Source of the DNA: an uncultured Christensenellaceae bacterium
Lineage (GTDB): Bacteria; Bacillota; Clostridia; Christensenellales; UBA3700
Direction of reading: 5' to 3'
Assembly (NCBI GenBank): GCA_944380355.1
Contig: CALWHJ010000001.1
Coordinates: 124,001-188,000 of the forward strand
Length of the DNA stretch: 64,000 nucleotides
Both the position numbers and the translations under genes were made by a program. Position 1 is the first letter of the stretch, and each line of letters begins with the position of its first letter. Below, piece by piece: positions 18,464 through 25,734 of the stretch. Under the pieces are notes generated by a model that was not told where the DNA came from, made no database searches, and saw only the letters and a program-made list of their open reading frames with translations.

Positions 18464-19684
18464 TCAAGTGCGGTACTCTGCGTTGATTTTGACGTATTCG
18501 TACGTCAAGTCGCAGCCCCAGCCCGTTGCTTTAGCTCGTCCCTCGTGACAGTCTATAAATATGGTTATCTCGTCCTCGAGCAAAATCGTATGCGCCGTAT
18601 CCTCGTCGAATTCCACTCCTACACCGTTGCGACATACAGCTATTTTACCAGCCTTAGAGATGAGGTCGACGTCTATCTTGTCAATGTCAAAATCTGCGTC
18701 GGTATAGCCTATCGCGCAAAGTATTCTGCCCCAGTTTGCGTCCGCGGCAAAAAGAGCCGCTTTTGTAAGCGACGAAGTTATTACGGATTTAGCAATCGCT
18801 CTCGCAATCTTAGCGGATTTTGCTCCCGCTACCTTACATTCGATAAGTTTGGTTGCCCCCTCTCCGTCCTTTGCAATGGCTCTCGAAAGAGTCTCGAGCA
18901 TCTTCTTAAGAACCTTACAGAACACGTTGAAGTTTTTACCCTTGTCGTCGATAAGCGCGTTACCTGCAAGACAGGACGACATTACGGTAAGCATATCGTT
19001 GGTCGACGTATCTCCGTCTACGCTTATCATATTGAAAGTATCTACTACGACTTTATGCAAAGCCTTGTCGAGCATCGCGCTTGTAATGTTTACGTCGGTA
19101 GTTACGAAACAAAGCATAGTAGCCATATTCGGATGAATCATTCCGCTGCCTTTTGCAATACCGCCTATATGGCATTCCTTGCCGTCCAACACAAAAGAGT
19201 ACGCATATTCTTTAACTACCGTATCGGTGGTCATAATAGCAAGTGCGGCGTTGGTACTTCCGCTTGTCGAAAGTCCGTCGACGAGTTGCTGCATACCGTT
19301 TTCGATAGGCGTTACGTCAAGAGGCTGTCCTATTACGCCCGTAGACGCTACTACTACGTCGCTTGCGGGTATTCCCGTATGTTTGCTTACGCTCTCGCAC
19401 ATAGCCTGTGCTTTTTGTTCGCCGTCGAAATTGCAGGTATTGGCATTGCCGCTGTTGCATACGATTGCCCTTGCCTTGCCGTCGGCTATATTGCGTTTTG
19501 TAACGGCTATAGGCGCGCCCTTGACTTTGTTTTGCGTATATACGCTAGCTACAGCGCAATCGGTATCGCTCATTATGAGCGCGAGGTCGCGTTTGTCCTT
19601 ATTCTTTCTTATACCGCAGTGTATGCCGTTGGCTTTAAATCCCTTAGCGGCGCACACTCCGCCTTTAATCTTTTTCATATTCAC
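18464..19684 (-). CDS. argJ: Bifunctional glutamate N-acetyltransferase / amino-acid N-acetyltransferase
   Basis: ArgJ moves the acetyl group from N-acetylornithine to glutamate and so closes the cyclic arginine pathway; bifunctional forms also use acetyl-CoA. The 406-residue precursor carries the self-cleavage site in MIHPNMATMLCF, where the Thr becomes the N-terminal nucleophile of the beta chain. GVCAAKGFKANGIHCG, CNSGNANTC and the late GRILCAIGYTDADF are family motifs. No argA is present in the cluster, as expected. The ATG follows the argC stop by one base, and GAGGTG overlaps that stop as ribosome site. Confidence 0.95.
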   Translation of the reverse strand: MNMKKIKGGVCAAKGFKANGIHCGIRKNKDKRDLALIMSDTDCAVASVYTQNKVKGAPIAVTKRNIADGKARAIVCNSGNANTCNFDGEQKAQAMCESVSKHTGIPASDVVVASTGVIGQPLDVTPIENGMQQLVDGLSTSGSTNAALAIMTTDTVVKEYAYSFVLDGKECHIGGIAKGSGMIHPNMATMLCFVTTDVNITSAMLDKALHKVVVDTFNMISVDGDTSTNDMLTVMSSCLAGNALIDDKGKNFNVFCKVLKKMLETLSRAIAKDGEGATKLIECKVAGAKSAKIARAIAKSVITSSLTKAALFAADANWGRILCAIGYTDADFDIDKIDVDLISKAGKIAVCRNGVGVEFDEDTAHTILLEDEITIFIDCHEGRAKATGWGCDLTYEYVKINAEYRT

Positions 19685-19685
19685 C

Positions 19686-20723
19686 TCAAAATGCGGGAGG
19701 GATATAGTCCAGTCCCGTATCCTCTTTTAGTCCGAACATAATATTCATATTCTGTATAGCCTGTCCTGCCGCGCCTTTGACCATATTGTCGATAACGCTT
19801 ACGATAACCGCTCTCTGAGTATGAGCGTCGTAATGCACGGATATATCGCAGTAGTTGGAATACTTTACGTTTCTAAGATTTGCCACGCTTCCCTCGTCGA
19901 GTACCCTGACGAATTTTTCTGCCATATAGAAGTCCTTGTATATTCCGAGGAGCTTCTCTGCCGTGACGGGAGAGGTCGTATTGAAATATATCGTGGACTC
20001 TATACCTCTGTTGAGAGGCAAAAGGTGAGGCACAAACGTAACCGCTACCTTTTTACCCGCAAGCTTTGAAAGCGTCTGCTCTATCTCGGGCGTATGTCTG
20101 TGATTTGCTACCTTATAAGGAGAGAAAGCCTCGTTGCAGTTGGGATAGTGAGCAGTATCGCTAAGACCTCTTCCCGAGCCCGTAACGCCTGACTTGGAGT
20201 CGATTATTATCGTATTGTCAGCGACAAGTCCCGCCTTTATCGCAGGAGCAAGTCCGAGTGCGATACTCGTAGGATAACATCCGGGGTTTCCTATAATAGG
20301 TTGAGCCTTATAACTGTTTCTCATCAATTCGGGAATACAGTATACCGCGTCTTTATGTAACTCTTCGTGCTCGTAAGTTTTGCCGTACCATTTGGTGTAT
20401 TCCTCTGCGCTGTCCAGTCTGAAGTCTGCTCCGAGGTCGATAAGCTTTACGCCCTTTTCTACGCACTTTGCCGCAAATTTTTCGCTCAAACCGTGAGGCA
20501 AAGAAGTAAACACTACGTCGCACTCGTCGATTATATCCTCGTTTTCGAGAGTATAGTCGCATATATCTTTGAGATTGGGGTATACATCGCTTATCTTCTT
20601 ACCCTCGTAACTTACAGACGAGAGCGCAGCAAGCTTTACCTGAGGATGCAAGAGCAAAAGTCTTACAAGCTCAACTCCTGCGTATCCCGTAGCTCCAATT
20701 ATTCCAACGTTAATCTTTTTCAT
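19686..20723 (-). CDS. argC: N-acetyl-gamma-glutamyl-phosphate reductase
   Basis: An NADPH-dependent reductase making N-acetylglutamate semialdehyde. The 345-residue protein begins with a Rossmann motif GATGYAGVELVRLL, and the catalytic Cys lies in GNPGCYPTS (about residue 149). HRHTPEIEQ carries the partner His. Its ATG lies within the last codons of argH (14-nt overlap), so the two are translationally coupled. AGGAAGAAA serves as ribosome site. Confidence 0.96.
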   Translation of the reverse strand: MKKINVGIIGATGYAGVELVRLLLLHPQVKLAALSSVSYEGKKISDVYPNLKDICDYTLENEDIIDECDVVFTSLPHGLSEKFAAKCVEKGVKLIDLGADFRLDSAEEYTKWYGKTYEHEELHKDAVYCIPELMRNSYKAQPIIGNPGCYPTSIALGLAPAIKAGLVADNTIIIDSKSGVTGSGRGLSDTAHYPNCNEAFSPYKVANHRHTPEIEQTLSKLAGKKVAVTFVPHLLPLNRGIESTIYFNTTSPVTAEKLLGIYKDFYMAEKFVRVLDEGSVANLRNVKYSNYCDISVHYDAHTQRAVIVSVIDNMVKGAAGQAIQNMNIMFGLKEDTGLDYIPPAF

Positions 20724-22104
20724 TTTCTTCCTTTAAGACGGTATCCTTTATTTTCTGTATGTGCTGTTTTACTCTCTCGGGTGCGGGACCGCCAATCGCA
20801 TTCCTGCCCTCGACACAAGTCTTTAAAGATATGGCTTCGTATACGTCGCTGTCGAAAAGAGGAGAGAGTTTTTTGTATTCCTCAATAGGCAGACTGTCAA
20901 GCACGGTATCTTTGTCTATGCACAGCGCGACAAGCGTGCCCGTAATCTTGTAAGCGTCTCTGAACGGCATACCCTTCTTGACGAGATAGTCGGCACAGTC
21001 GGTAGCATTAATAAATCCCCTTTTGCCTGCCTCCAACATCTTGTCCTTGTTGACCTTCATAGTATCGAGCATAGGCGCGAGAGTGGACAGACAAAGCTTT
21101 ATCGTATCTACGCTGTCGAAAATCGCTTCCTTGTCTTCCTGCATATCCTTGTTATATGCAAGCGGCAAACTCTTCATCATACTGAGCAGCGTTGTGAGAT
21201 TGCCTATCGTCCTGCCCGTCTTTCCGCGAATAAGCTCGCAGATATCGGGATTTTTCTTTTGAGGCATAATGCTGGAGCCTGTGGAGTAAGCGTCGTCGAG
21301 TTCGATAAATTTGAATTCCCAACTGCACCACAGCACTACCTCTTCGCTGAGTCGCGACATGTGTACCATACATATAGCGATAGCGCCTGCAAGCTCCATA
21401 CAGTAATCTCTGTCGCTGACGCCGTCAAGACTGTTGAGCATAGCGTTGTCAAAGCCCAGATACTCCGCCGTATAGTCCCTGTCGATAGGATAGGTCGTCG
21501 TAGCAAGCGCACCGCTTCCCAAAGGACATTCGTTCATAAGCGAAAAACAGTTGAAAAATCTCACCATATCGCGTTTGAACATTTCTACGTAAGCCATAAG
21601 ATGATGCGCAAAAGTAATAGGTTGCGCCCTCTGCAAATGCGTATATCCCGGCATTACCGTATGAAGATTTTCCTCTGCCTTTTCCACAAGCACCGCTATG
21701 AGTTTTTTGATAAGACCTATTATTGTGTCTATTTCTCCTTTGAGATACATTCTCAAATCAACGGCTACCTGGTCGTTTCGGCTTCTGGCAGTGTGCAGAC
21801 GTTTGCCCACGTCACCCAATCTCTCGGTCAGCTCTGCTTCTATAAACATATGAATATCTTCAGCATCAGGAGCGAATTGCACCTTTCCGTTTTCAATATC
21901 GTCGAGAATACGGGTAAGCTCCTTTGCAATAGCCTTGCTGTCTTCGAGCGGAATTATCCCTTGCTTGCCCAGCATATTGACGTGCACTATGCTTCCTATA
22001 ATATCGTCCTTGTACATTCGGCTATCAAAAGATATGGACGAGTTGAAGTCATTGACCTTGCTGTCCAATTCTTTTTTAAATCTGCCTTGCCACATTTTTG
22101 CCAT
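20710..22104 (-). CDS. argH: Argininosuccinate lyase
   Basis: Cleaves argininosuccinate to arginine and fumarate, the last step. The 464-residue protein has the fumarase/aspartase fold, with the signature GSSIMPQKKNPD holding the catalytic Ser, and TARSRNDQVA and MPGYTHLQRAQP as the other active-site stretches. The start chosen is ATG 22,104, after AAAAAGGAAAAAG; an in-frame TTG at 22,125 has no ribosome site. An upstream stem-loop separates it from argG. Confidence 0.95.
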   Translation of the reverse strand: MAKMWQGRFKKELDSKVNDFNSSISFDSRMYKDDIIGSIVHVNMLGKQGIIPLEDSKAIAKELTRILDDIENGKVQFAPDAEDIHMFIEAELTERLGDVGKRLHTARSRNDQVAVDLRMYLKGEIDTIIGLIKKLIAVLVEKAEENLHTVMPGYTHLQRAQPITFAHHLMAYVEMFKRDMVRFFNCFSLMNECPLGSGALATTTYPIDRDYTAEYLGFDNAMLNSLDGVSDRDYCMELAGAIAICMVHMSRLSEEVVLWCSWEFKFIELDDAYSTGSSIMPQKKNPDICELIRGKTGRTIGNLTTLLSMMKSLPLAYNKDMQEDKEAIFDSVDTIKLCLSTLAPMLDTMKVNKDKMLEAGKRGFINATDCADYLVKKGMPFRDAYKITGTLVALCIDKDTVLDSLPIEEYKKLSPLFDSDVYEAISLKTCVEGRNAIGGPAPERVKQHIQKIKDTVLKEENEKD

Positions 22105-22127
22105 AATCGCTTTTTCCTTTTTCAAGG

Positions 22128-22163
22128 CTTAAAGATAGTTATCGCCCGACAACTATCTTTAAG
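22128..22163 (-). other. Perfect stem-loop in the argG-argH gap
   Basis: CTTAAAGATAGTT and AACTATCTTTAAG form a 13-bp perfect stem with a 10-base loop (22,128-22,140 with 22,151-22,163). On the minus strand it is not followed by a T run, so it is unlikely to be a simple terminator. It may act as an mRNA processing or stabilising element between the first and second cistrons. Confidence 0.6.
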
Positions 22164-22221
22164 TACCTTTCACGTTGATTTTCAATCTTCCGACTAAAAA
22201 GACTAATTCGTATATCGGAGA

Positions 22222-23445
22222 TTATTTTTTATTCTTGTTCTTAGCTTCCATCATCGCTTTAACCTTGATAGGCAAACCGAAGAGGTTGATGAAGCCCTGA
22301 GAATCCATTTGATTGTATACGTCGTCCTCAGCAAAAGTCGCTATATCCTCGTCATAGAGCGAATAAGGACTAGTTACGCCCGCATTGATGATATTACCCT
22401 TGTAAAGTTTGAGTTTTACATCACCGGTTACGTTTTGCTGAGTGCTGTCAACGAATGCGCTGAGCGCCTCTCTCAAAGGAGTAAACCATTGACCGTTGTA
22501 AACGAGATCGGCAAACTTGATAGCTACCTGCTGCTTGTAGTGAGCGGTTTCCTTGTCAAGACAGAGCGTCTCGAGCACTTCGTGAGCGTGATAGAGGATT
22601 GCTCCGCCGGGAGTCTCGTATACGCCGCGGCTCTTCATACCTACGAGTCTGTTTTCAACAATATCCGCAAGTCCTATGCCGTTTGCGCCGCCAAGCTCGT
22701 TTAGTTTGCGCACGATATCGCTTCCCTTCATCTTCTTGCCGTCAACCGCTACGGGAACGCCCTTCTCGAAAGATATAGTAACGTATGTAGCCTTGTCGGG
22801 AGCTTTCTCGGGAGTTACGCCCATCTCAAGAATCTTGTCGTACTGAGGCTCGTTTGCGGGGTCCTCGAGGTCAAGACCTTCGTGAGATAAGTGCCATATG
22901 TTTTTATCTTTGCTATAGTTGGTTTCTCTGTTGATTTTAAGAGGGATATTGTGAGCCTCTGCGTAATCTATCTCTTCGTCACGGGATTTGATATTCCAAA
23001 TTCTCCAGGGAGCGATAATCTTCATATTAGGAGCAAACGCCTTGATAGTAAGCTCGAATCTTACCTGGTCGTTACCTTTACCGGTACAGCCGTGACAAAT
23101 AGCGTCAGCACCTTCCTTGAGAGCGATCTCCACAATTCTCTTTGCTATGATAGGACGTGCAAAAGACGTGCCGAGCATATATCTGTTTTCGTAAATTGCG
23201 CCTGCCTTAACGGTAGGGAAAACGTAATCGTCTACGAATTCGTCAGTCAAGTCTTCGATATAAAGCTTGCTTGCGCCGGTTTTGATAGCCTTTTCTTCGA
23301 GGCCGTCAAGCTCGGTACCCTGACCTACGTCGCCGCTTACTGCGATAACTTCGCAATTGTCGTAATTTTCTTTAAGCCAAGGTATAATGATAGAGGTGTC
23401 GAGACCACCGCTGTATGCCAAAACTACCTTTTTGATTTCACCCAT
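22222..23445 (-). CDS. argG: Argininosuccinate synthase
   Basis: ATP-dependent joining of citrulline and aspartate. The 407-residue protein starts with the N-type ATP pyrophosphatase loop [10 protein letters not shown] (about residue 10), followed by [15 protein letters not shown] and the late [11 protein letters not shown]. First gene of the arginine operon: a sigma-A promoter lies 40-70 bp upstream and several ARG-box-like sites stand behind it. Ribosome site AAGGAGA. Full length, intact. Confidence 0.96.
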   Translation of the reverse strand: MGEIKKVVLAYSGGLDTSIIIPWLKENYDNCEVIAVSGDVGQGTELDGLEEKAIKTGASKLYIEDLTDEFVDDYVFPTVKAGAIYENRYMLGTSFARPIIAKRIVEIALKEGADAICHGCTGKGNDQVRFELTIKAFAPNMKIIAPWRIWNIKSRDEEIDYAEAHNIPLKINRETNYSKDKNIWHLSHEGLDLEDPANEPQYDKILEMGVTPEKAPDKATYVTISFEKGVPVAVDGKKMKGSDIVRKLNELGGANGIGLADIVENRLVGMKSRGVYETPGGAILYHAHEVLETLCLDKETAHYKQQVAIKFADLVYNGQWFTPLREALSAFVDSTQQNVTGDVKLKLYKGNIINAGVTSPYSLYDEDIATFAEDDVYNQMDSQGFINLFGLPIKVKAMMEAKNKNKK

Positions 23446-23483
23446 TTGAGTAATCTCCTTTTGTTTAAACTTATTACATACAT

Positions 23484-23512
23484 ATAATACAACGCTAAGG
23501 AAAATAATGCAA
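23484..23512 (-). promoter_or_regulatory. Promoter of the arg operon
   Basis: Minus strand -35 TTGCAT (23,507-23,512), 17-bp spacer, -10 TATTAT (23,484-23,489). The start codon of argG is about 40 bp downstream of the -10. Confidence 0.8.
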
Positions 23513-23519
23513 GTGTTTT

Positions 23520-23639
23520 TACATAAATATTCACAAATTTTGTTGATTTTTTTGTTTTATGAATAAAAATGCAAGGTTTGTATGTATATTTATGCGTTTA
23601 TTCTGTATATTTATACAAATATGCACTAATATTTGCATA
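23520..23639. promoter_or_regulatory. Cluster of ARG-box-like operators upstream of argG
   Basis: Several AT-rich imperfect palindromes of 18-20 bp resemble the ArgR/AhrC operator: TACATAAATATTCACAAA (23,520-23,537), TATGAATAAAAATGCAAG (23,558-23,575), TATGTATATTTATGCGTT (23,581-23,598), TCTGTATATTTATACAAA (23,602-23,619) and TATGCACTAATATTTGCATA (23,620-23,639). The second differs at only two positions from the Bacillus argC operator as I recall it. The start-to-start distances of the four distal sites are 23, 21 and 18 bp, close to two helical turns. The first abuts the -35. No argR gene is in the window. Confidence 0.65.
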
Positions 23640-23646
23640 ACATTGT

Positions 23647-23686
23647 AAAAATATAAATACGGCGATACAAATTACCGCCGTATTAA
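23647..23686 (-). terminator. Probable terminator of the lipase-like lipoprotein gene
   Basis: AATACGGCG pairs with CGCCGTATT around an 11-nt loop and is followed on the minus strand by TTATATTTTT. It insulates the arg operator region from the upstream gene. Confidence 0.6.
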
Positions 23687-23735
23687 CGTATTTTATGCGC
23701 GTGCCTTAACTGAAAAACTTAAGACCGTCAAAGCA

Positions 23736-24863
23736 TTAGTATTGGATTTTGCTTCTGTCTACAAACTCGAGAGAATCGTTGGCAACGTCGAGTTTGGATT
23801 TAACCTGATAGTAGCACTTGCCTCTTAAAGCTTTGATTTCGTCGTCGCTTGCCGCAGCCGTAGGAGCTATGTCTCCGTTTTGGTCGGTAAGCTTGATATT
23901 TTCGACAAGCGAAATAAGCAGCCAGTCTCTGGTAATGTTATGTACAGCGGTGCTGTGAATTTTCAAAAGTCCGTTACACTTGACGAATGCGCAGTTTTCA
24001 GAGAGTTTCTCAAAGTCAGCGTCCGTGCCGTCGTAATCGTAATAATCGTATGCGATAATCATACCGCCGTAGATATCTACCGCCGCGTCGTTTTTATCTA
24101 CAATATATTCAATGCAATCTGCCATTAAGGTTTTAGGCTCGCGGTTATTGAAAGGCTCGTTTGTATAAGCAATACCGCCCTCGGCAATATTTTTCCAACC
24201 GCTAATCAGCGCGGGAGAGCCTAAATAAGGGTCGGCAAGCGTAAGTCTTGTAGGAATTATATTGGAATTGGAGATAACCCCGTCTTCCTTAAATTTAGTA
24301 AGTTGATATGTCGTAGCTACCGCAACTTGCGCGCCGTAACTGTGTCCCATCAATTTTACTTGTTGCTGATAGTCCTCTCCGAGCACAAGAGCAAGCTCTT
24401 GAGCAAATCTTACGCTGAGTGCGTAACCTCCGTCAAATTCTACCCATATATACTTGAAAAGTGCCGTCAAAGATGACGCGTAATCGAACCAACCGAGACA
24501 AGCCACGTTATAGCCTTGCTCTTTGAGCAAAGACGCGTAATCCACTTTCTGCACGTCGCAATTTGACAAAGTATCGGCGTGCGTAACCAAATCTTCTACA
24601 AGTCCGTTGGAAGAATTACTCTTGCTAGGCTCCCAACCGTGAGCGTATACGAAAGTGGGCTTTGAGGGATCAAAATACTTTAAAGCCATATTTTCGCTGC
24701 TTCTTACGTATTCACCGTCAGCGTACCAGTAAACGCCGTAGTCAGTAGTAACGTCATAGGACAACGTAATATCGTCACTCTTGTAACCGTCGGTACAAGC
24801 AGAAAACGCGACAACGCCTACGATTGACGAAATAAGCAAAATCGCAATCAGTAATTTTTTCAT
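23736..24863 (-). CDS. Secreted lipoprotein with lipase-like alpha/beta hydrolase fold
   Basis: A type II signal peptide ends with the lipobox FSAC (Cys about residue 23), so the 375-residue enzyme is expected at the outer face of the membrane. TFVYAHGWEPSKS resembles the oxyanion strand of pancreatic-lipase-like enzymes, and LMGHSYGAQVA is the GxSxG nucleophile elbow (Ser about residue 170). LTLADPYLG offers the Asp, and IHSTAVHN the His. Substrate unknown: an ester or amide hydrolase acting on lipid or peptide is likely. Own promoter at 24,908-24,936 and terminator at 23,647-23,686. Confidence 0.8.
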   Translation of the reverse strand: MKKLLIAILLISSIVGVVAFSACTDGYKSDDITLSYDVTTDYGVYWYADGEYVRSSENMALKYFDPSKPTFVYAHGWEPSKSNSSNGLVEDLVTHADTLSNCDVQKVDYASLLKEQGYNVACLGWFDYASSLTALFKYIWVEFDGGYALSVRFAQELALVLGEDYQQQVKLMGHSYGAQVAVATTYQLTKFKEDGVISNSNIIPTRLTLADPYLGSPALISGWKNIAEGGIAYTNEPFNNREPKTLMADCIEYIVDKNDAAVDIYGGMIIAYDYYDYDGTDADFEKLSENCAFVKCNGLLKIHSTAVHNITRDWLLISLVENIKLTDQNGDIAPTAAASDDEIKALRGKCYYQVKSKLDVANDSLEFVDRSKIQY

Positions 24864-24907
24864 AAATTCTCCTCTATATTTTAAAAACTTTTTATCAATA
24901 TAAATAT

Positions 24908-24936
24908 ATTTTAATACATTATCACACTACAGTCAA
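24908..24936 (-). promoter_or_regulatory. Promoter of the lipase-like lipoprotein gene
   Basis: Minus strand -35 TTGACT (24,931-24,936), 17-bp spacer, -10 TAAAAT (24,908-24,913). Confidence 0.7.
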
Positions 24937-25108
24937 TAAAGACATAAAAATCTCTGCAAAAATAAGGTAGCTGATATTAAATTAATACGGTTTTATTACG
25001 TAAGATATTTAATTTTTGCAATTATTCTGACAAAGTCGCAATTTTAAAAATAAACAGTATCCGTCACGTTACATAGGCAAGCCCGACAGAGAATAACTAC
25101 CCCAAATC

Positions 25109-25314
25109 CGTACCGACGAGTAGCGGGTGTGAACTAGGCTGTAAGCCGTGAATTTTGCGATGCTTTGTTGTACCGCTAAAGAGCGGTGCGGATAAGATTT
25201 GAGATGTGCATCTTACGGCTGTTATTTTGTTGAGGCACTTGACAATACGGCAAGTATTGCCGTCGCACCTCGCCGCATAACAGCCGCAATCTGCTACTCT
25301 CAAATTGCGAGCCC
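25109..25314. repeat. Structured repeat, decayed copy with an inverted core
   Basis: It starts with the left end GTACCGACGAGTAGCGGGTG and GAACTAGGCTGTAA (25,109-25,145), close to the left ends at 25,438 and 25,519. Within it lies a palindrome: ATTTGAGA at 25,198 pairs with TCTCAAAT ending at 25,314, and CGGCTGTTAT pairs with ATAACAGCCG. The centre CAATACGGCAAGTATTG is the reverse complement of the core hairpin of the other copies. A small hairpin ACCGCT-AAAG-AGCGGT sits at 25,171-25,186. It looks like a mosaic or degraded element. No coding function is supported. Confidence 0.6.
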
Positions 25315-25333
25315 CGTATTACGGCTTATCCTT

Positions 25334-25408
25334 ACCGCTTTTTATCGGCAATGCGAAAGGAAGAAGTAATACTTGCCGTATTACGATGACGCCGAATTGA
25401 AAAGCGGA
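25334..25408. repeat. Structured repeat, core and middle stem
   Basis: CCGCTTTT-TAT-CGGC (25,335-25,349) pairs with GCCG-AATTG-AAAAGCGG (25,391-25,407). Between them is the conserved core GAAGTAATACTTGCCGTATT, continuing ACGATGACGCCGAA, nearly identical to the core at window positions 1-30. The middle stem sequence is unlike that of the copy at 25,519-25,681 yet still pairs, so pairing rather than sequence is kept. Confidence 0.65.
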
Positions 25409-25437
25409 AACGCAGAATTGACATATATATAAACTCA

Positions 25438-25500
25438 GTACCGCCGAGAAGGGGTGCGAACTAGGCTGTAAACAGTGGATTTTGCGTTTTATATTTAAGT
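25438..25500. repeat. Structured repeat, left end only
   Basis: GTACCGCCGAGAAGGGGTGC followed by GAACTAGGCTGTAAAC matches the left end of the complete copy that begins 81 bp further on. No matching right end follows before that copy, so this is a truncated unit. Confidence 0.6.
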
Positions 25501-25518
25501 AAAGCAATAACAAAACTT

Positions 25519-25681
25519 GTGCCGCCGAGAAGGGGGGCGGGCTAGGCTGTAAACAACAGATTTTCCGATAATTTGCTTTGAGAAGGACGAAGTAATACTG
25601 GATGTATTATGAGGACGCCGAAACGCAAATTACGGAAAAGATGCGTTTAGAGACAGCCCGCATCCCCTTCGAGGCGGCACA
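25519..25681. repeat. Structured repeat, complete copy (about 163 bp)
   Basis: Three nested stems are visible. The outer arms are GTGCCGCC-GAGAAGGGG-GGCGGGCTAGGCTGT (25,519-25,551) and ACAGCCCGCATCCCCTTCG-AGGCGGCAC (25,653-25,680). The middle arms are TTTTCCGATAATTTGC (25,561-25,576) and GCAAATTACGGAAAA (25,625-25,639). The apical hairpin is AATAC-TGGAT-GTATT within GAAGGACGAAGTAATACTGG. The right end touches the terminator of the next gene. Flanking target duplication is not evident. It may be a non-autonomous mobile repeat, or a DNA/RNA structure with a regulatory role. Confidence 0.75.
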
Positions 25682-25720
25682 AAAAAAGAGAGGTCCGAAG
25701 ACCTCTCTCTGTTTTTTTTG
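25682..25720 (-). terminator. Terminator of the 963-residue lipoprotein gene
   Basis: AGAGAGGTC and GACCTCTCT form a 9-bp stem with a CGAA loop (25,687-25,708), with a poly-T tail in both directions. It is immediately next to the right end of the complete structured repeat. Confidence 0.9.
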
Positions 25721-25734
25721 TTCAGTAGTCTTTA

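Noticed and set aside
17636-19741. A 701-codon plus-strand frame over argB/argJ
   Set aside because: Antisense shadow of well-conserved arginine genes with no ribosome site or recognisable domain.
25097-25513. Two short minus-strand frames in the repeat region, both containing a HGLQPSSHP or HCLQPSSHP-like segment
   Set aside because: The similarity comes from the repeated left end of the structured element, not from a protein family.
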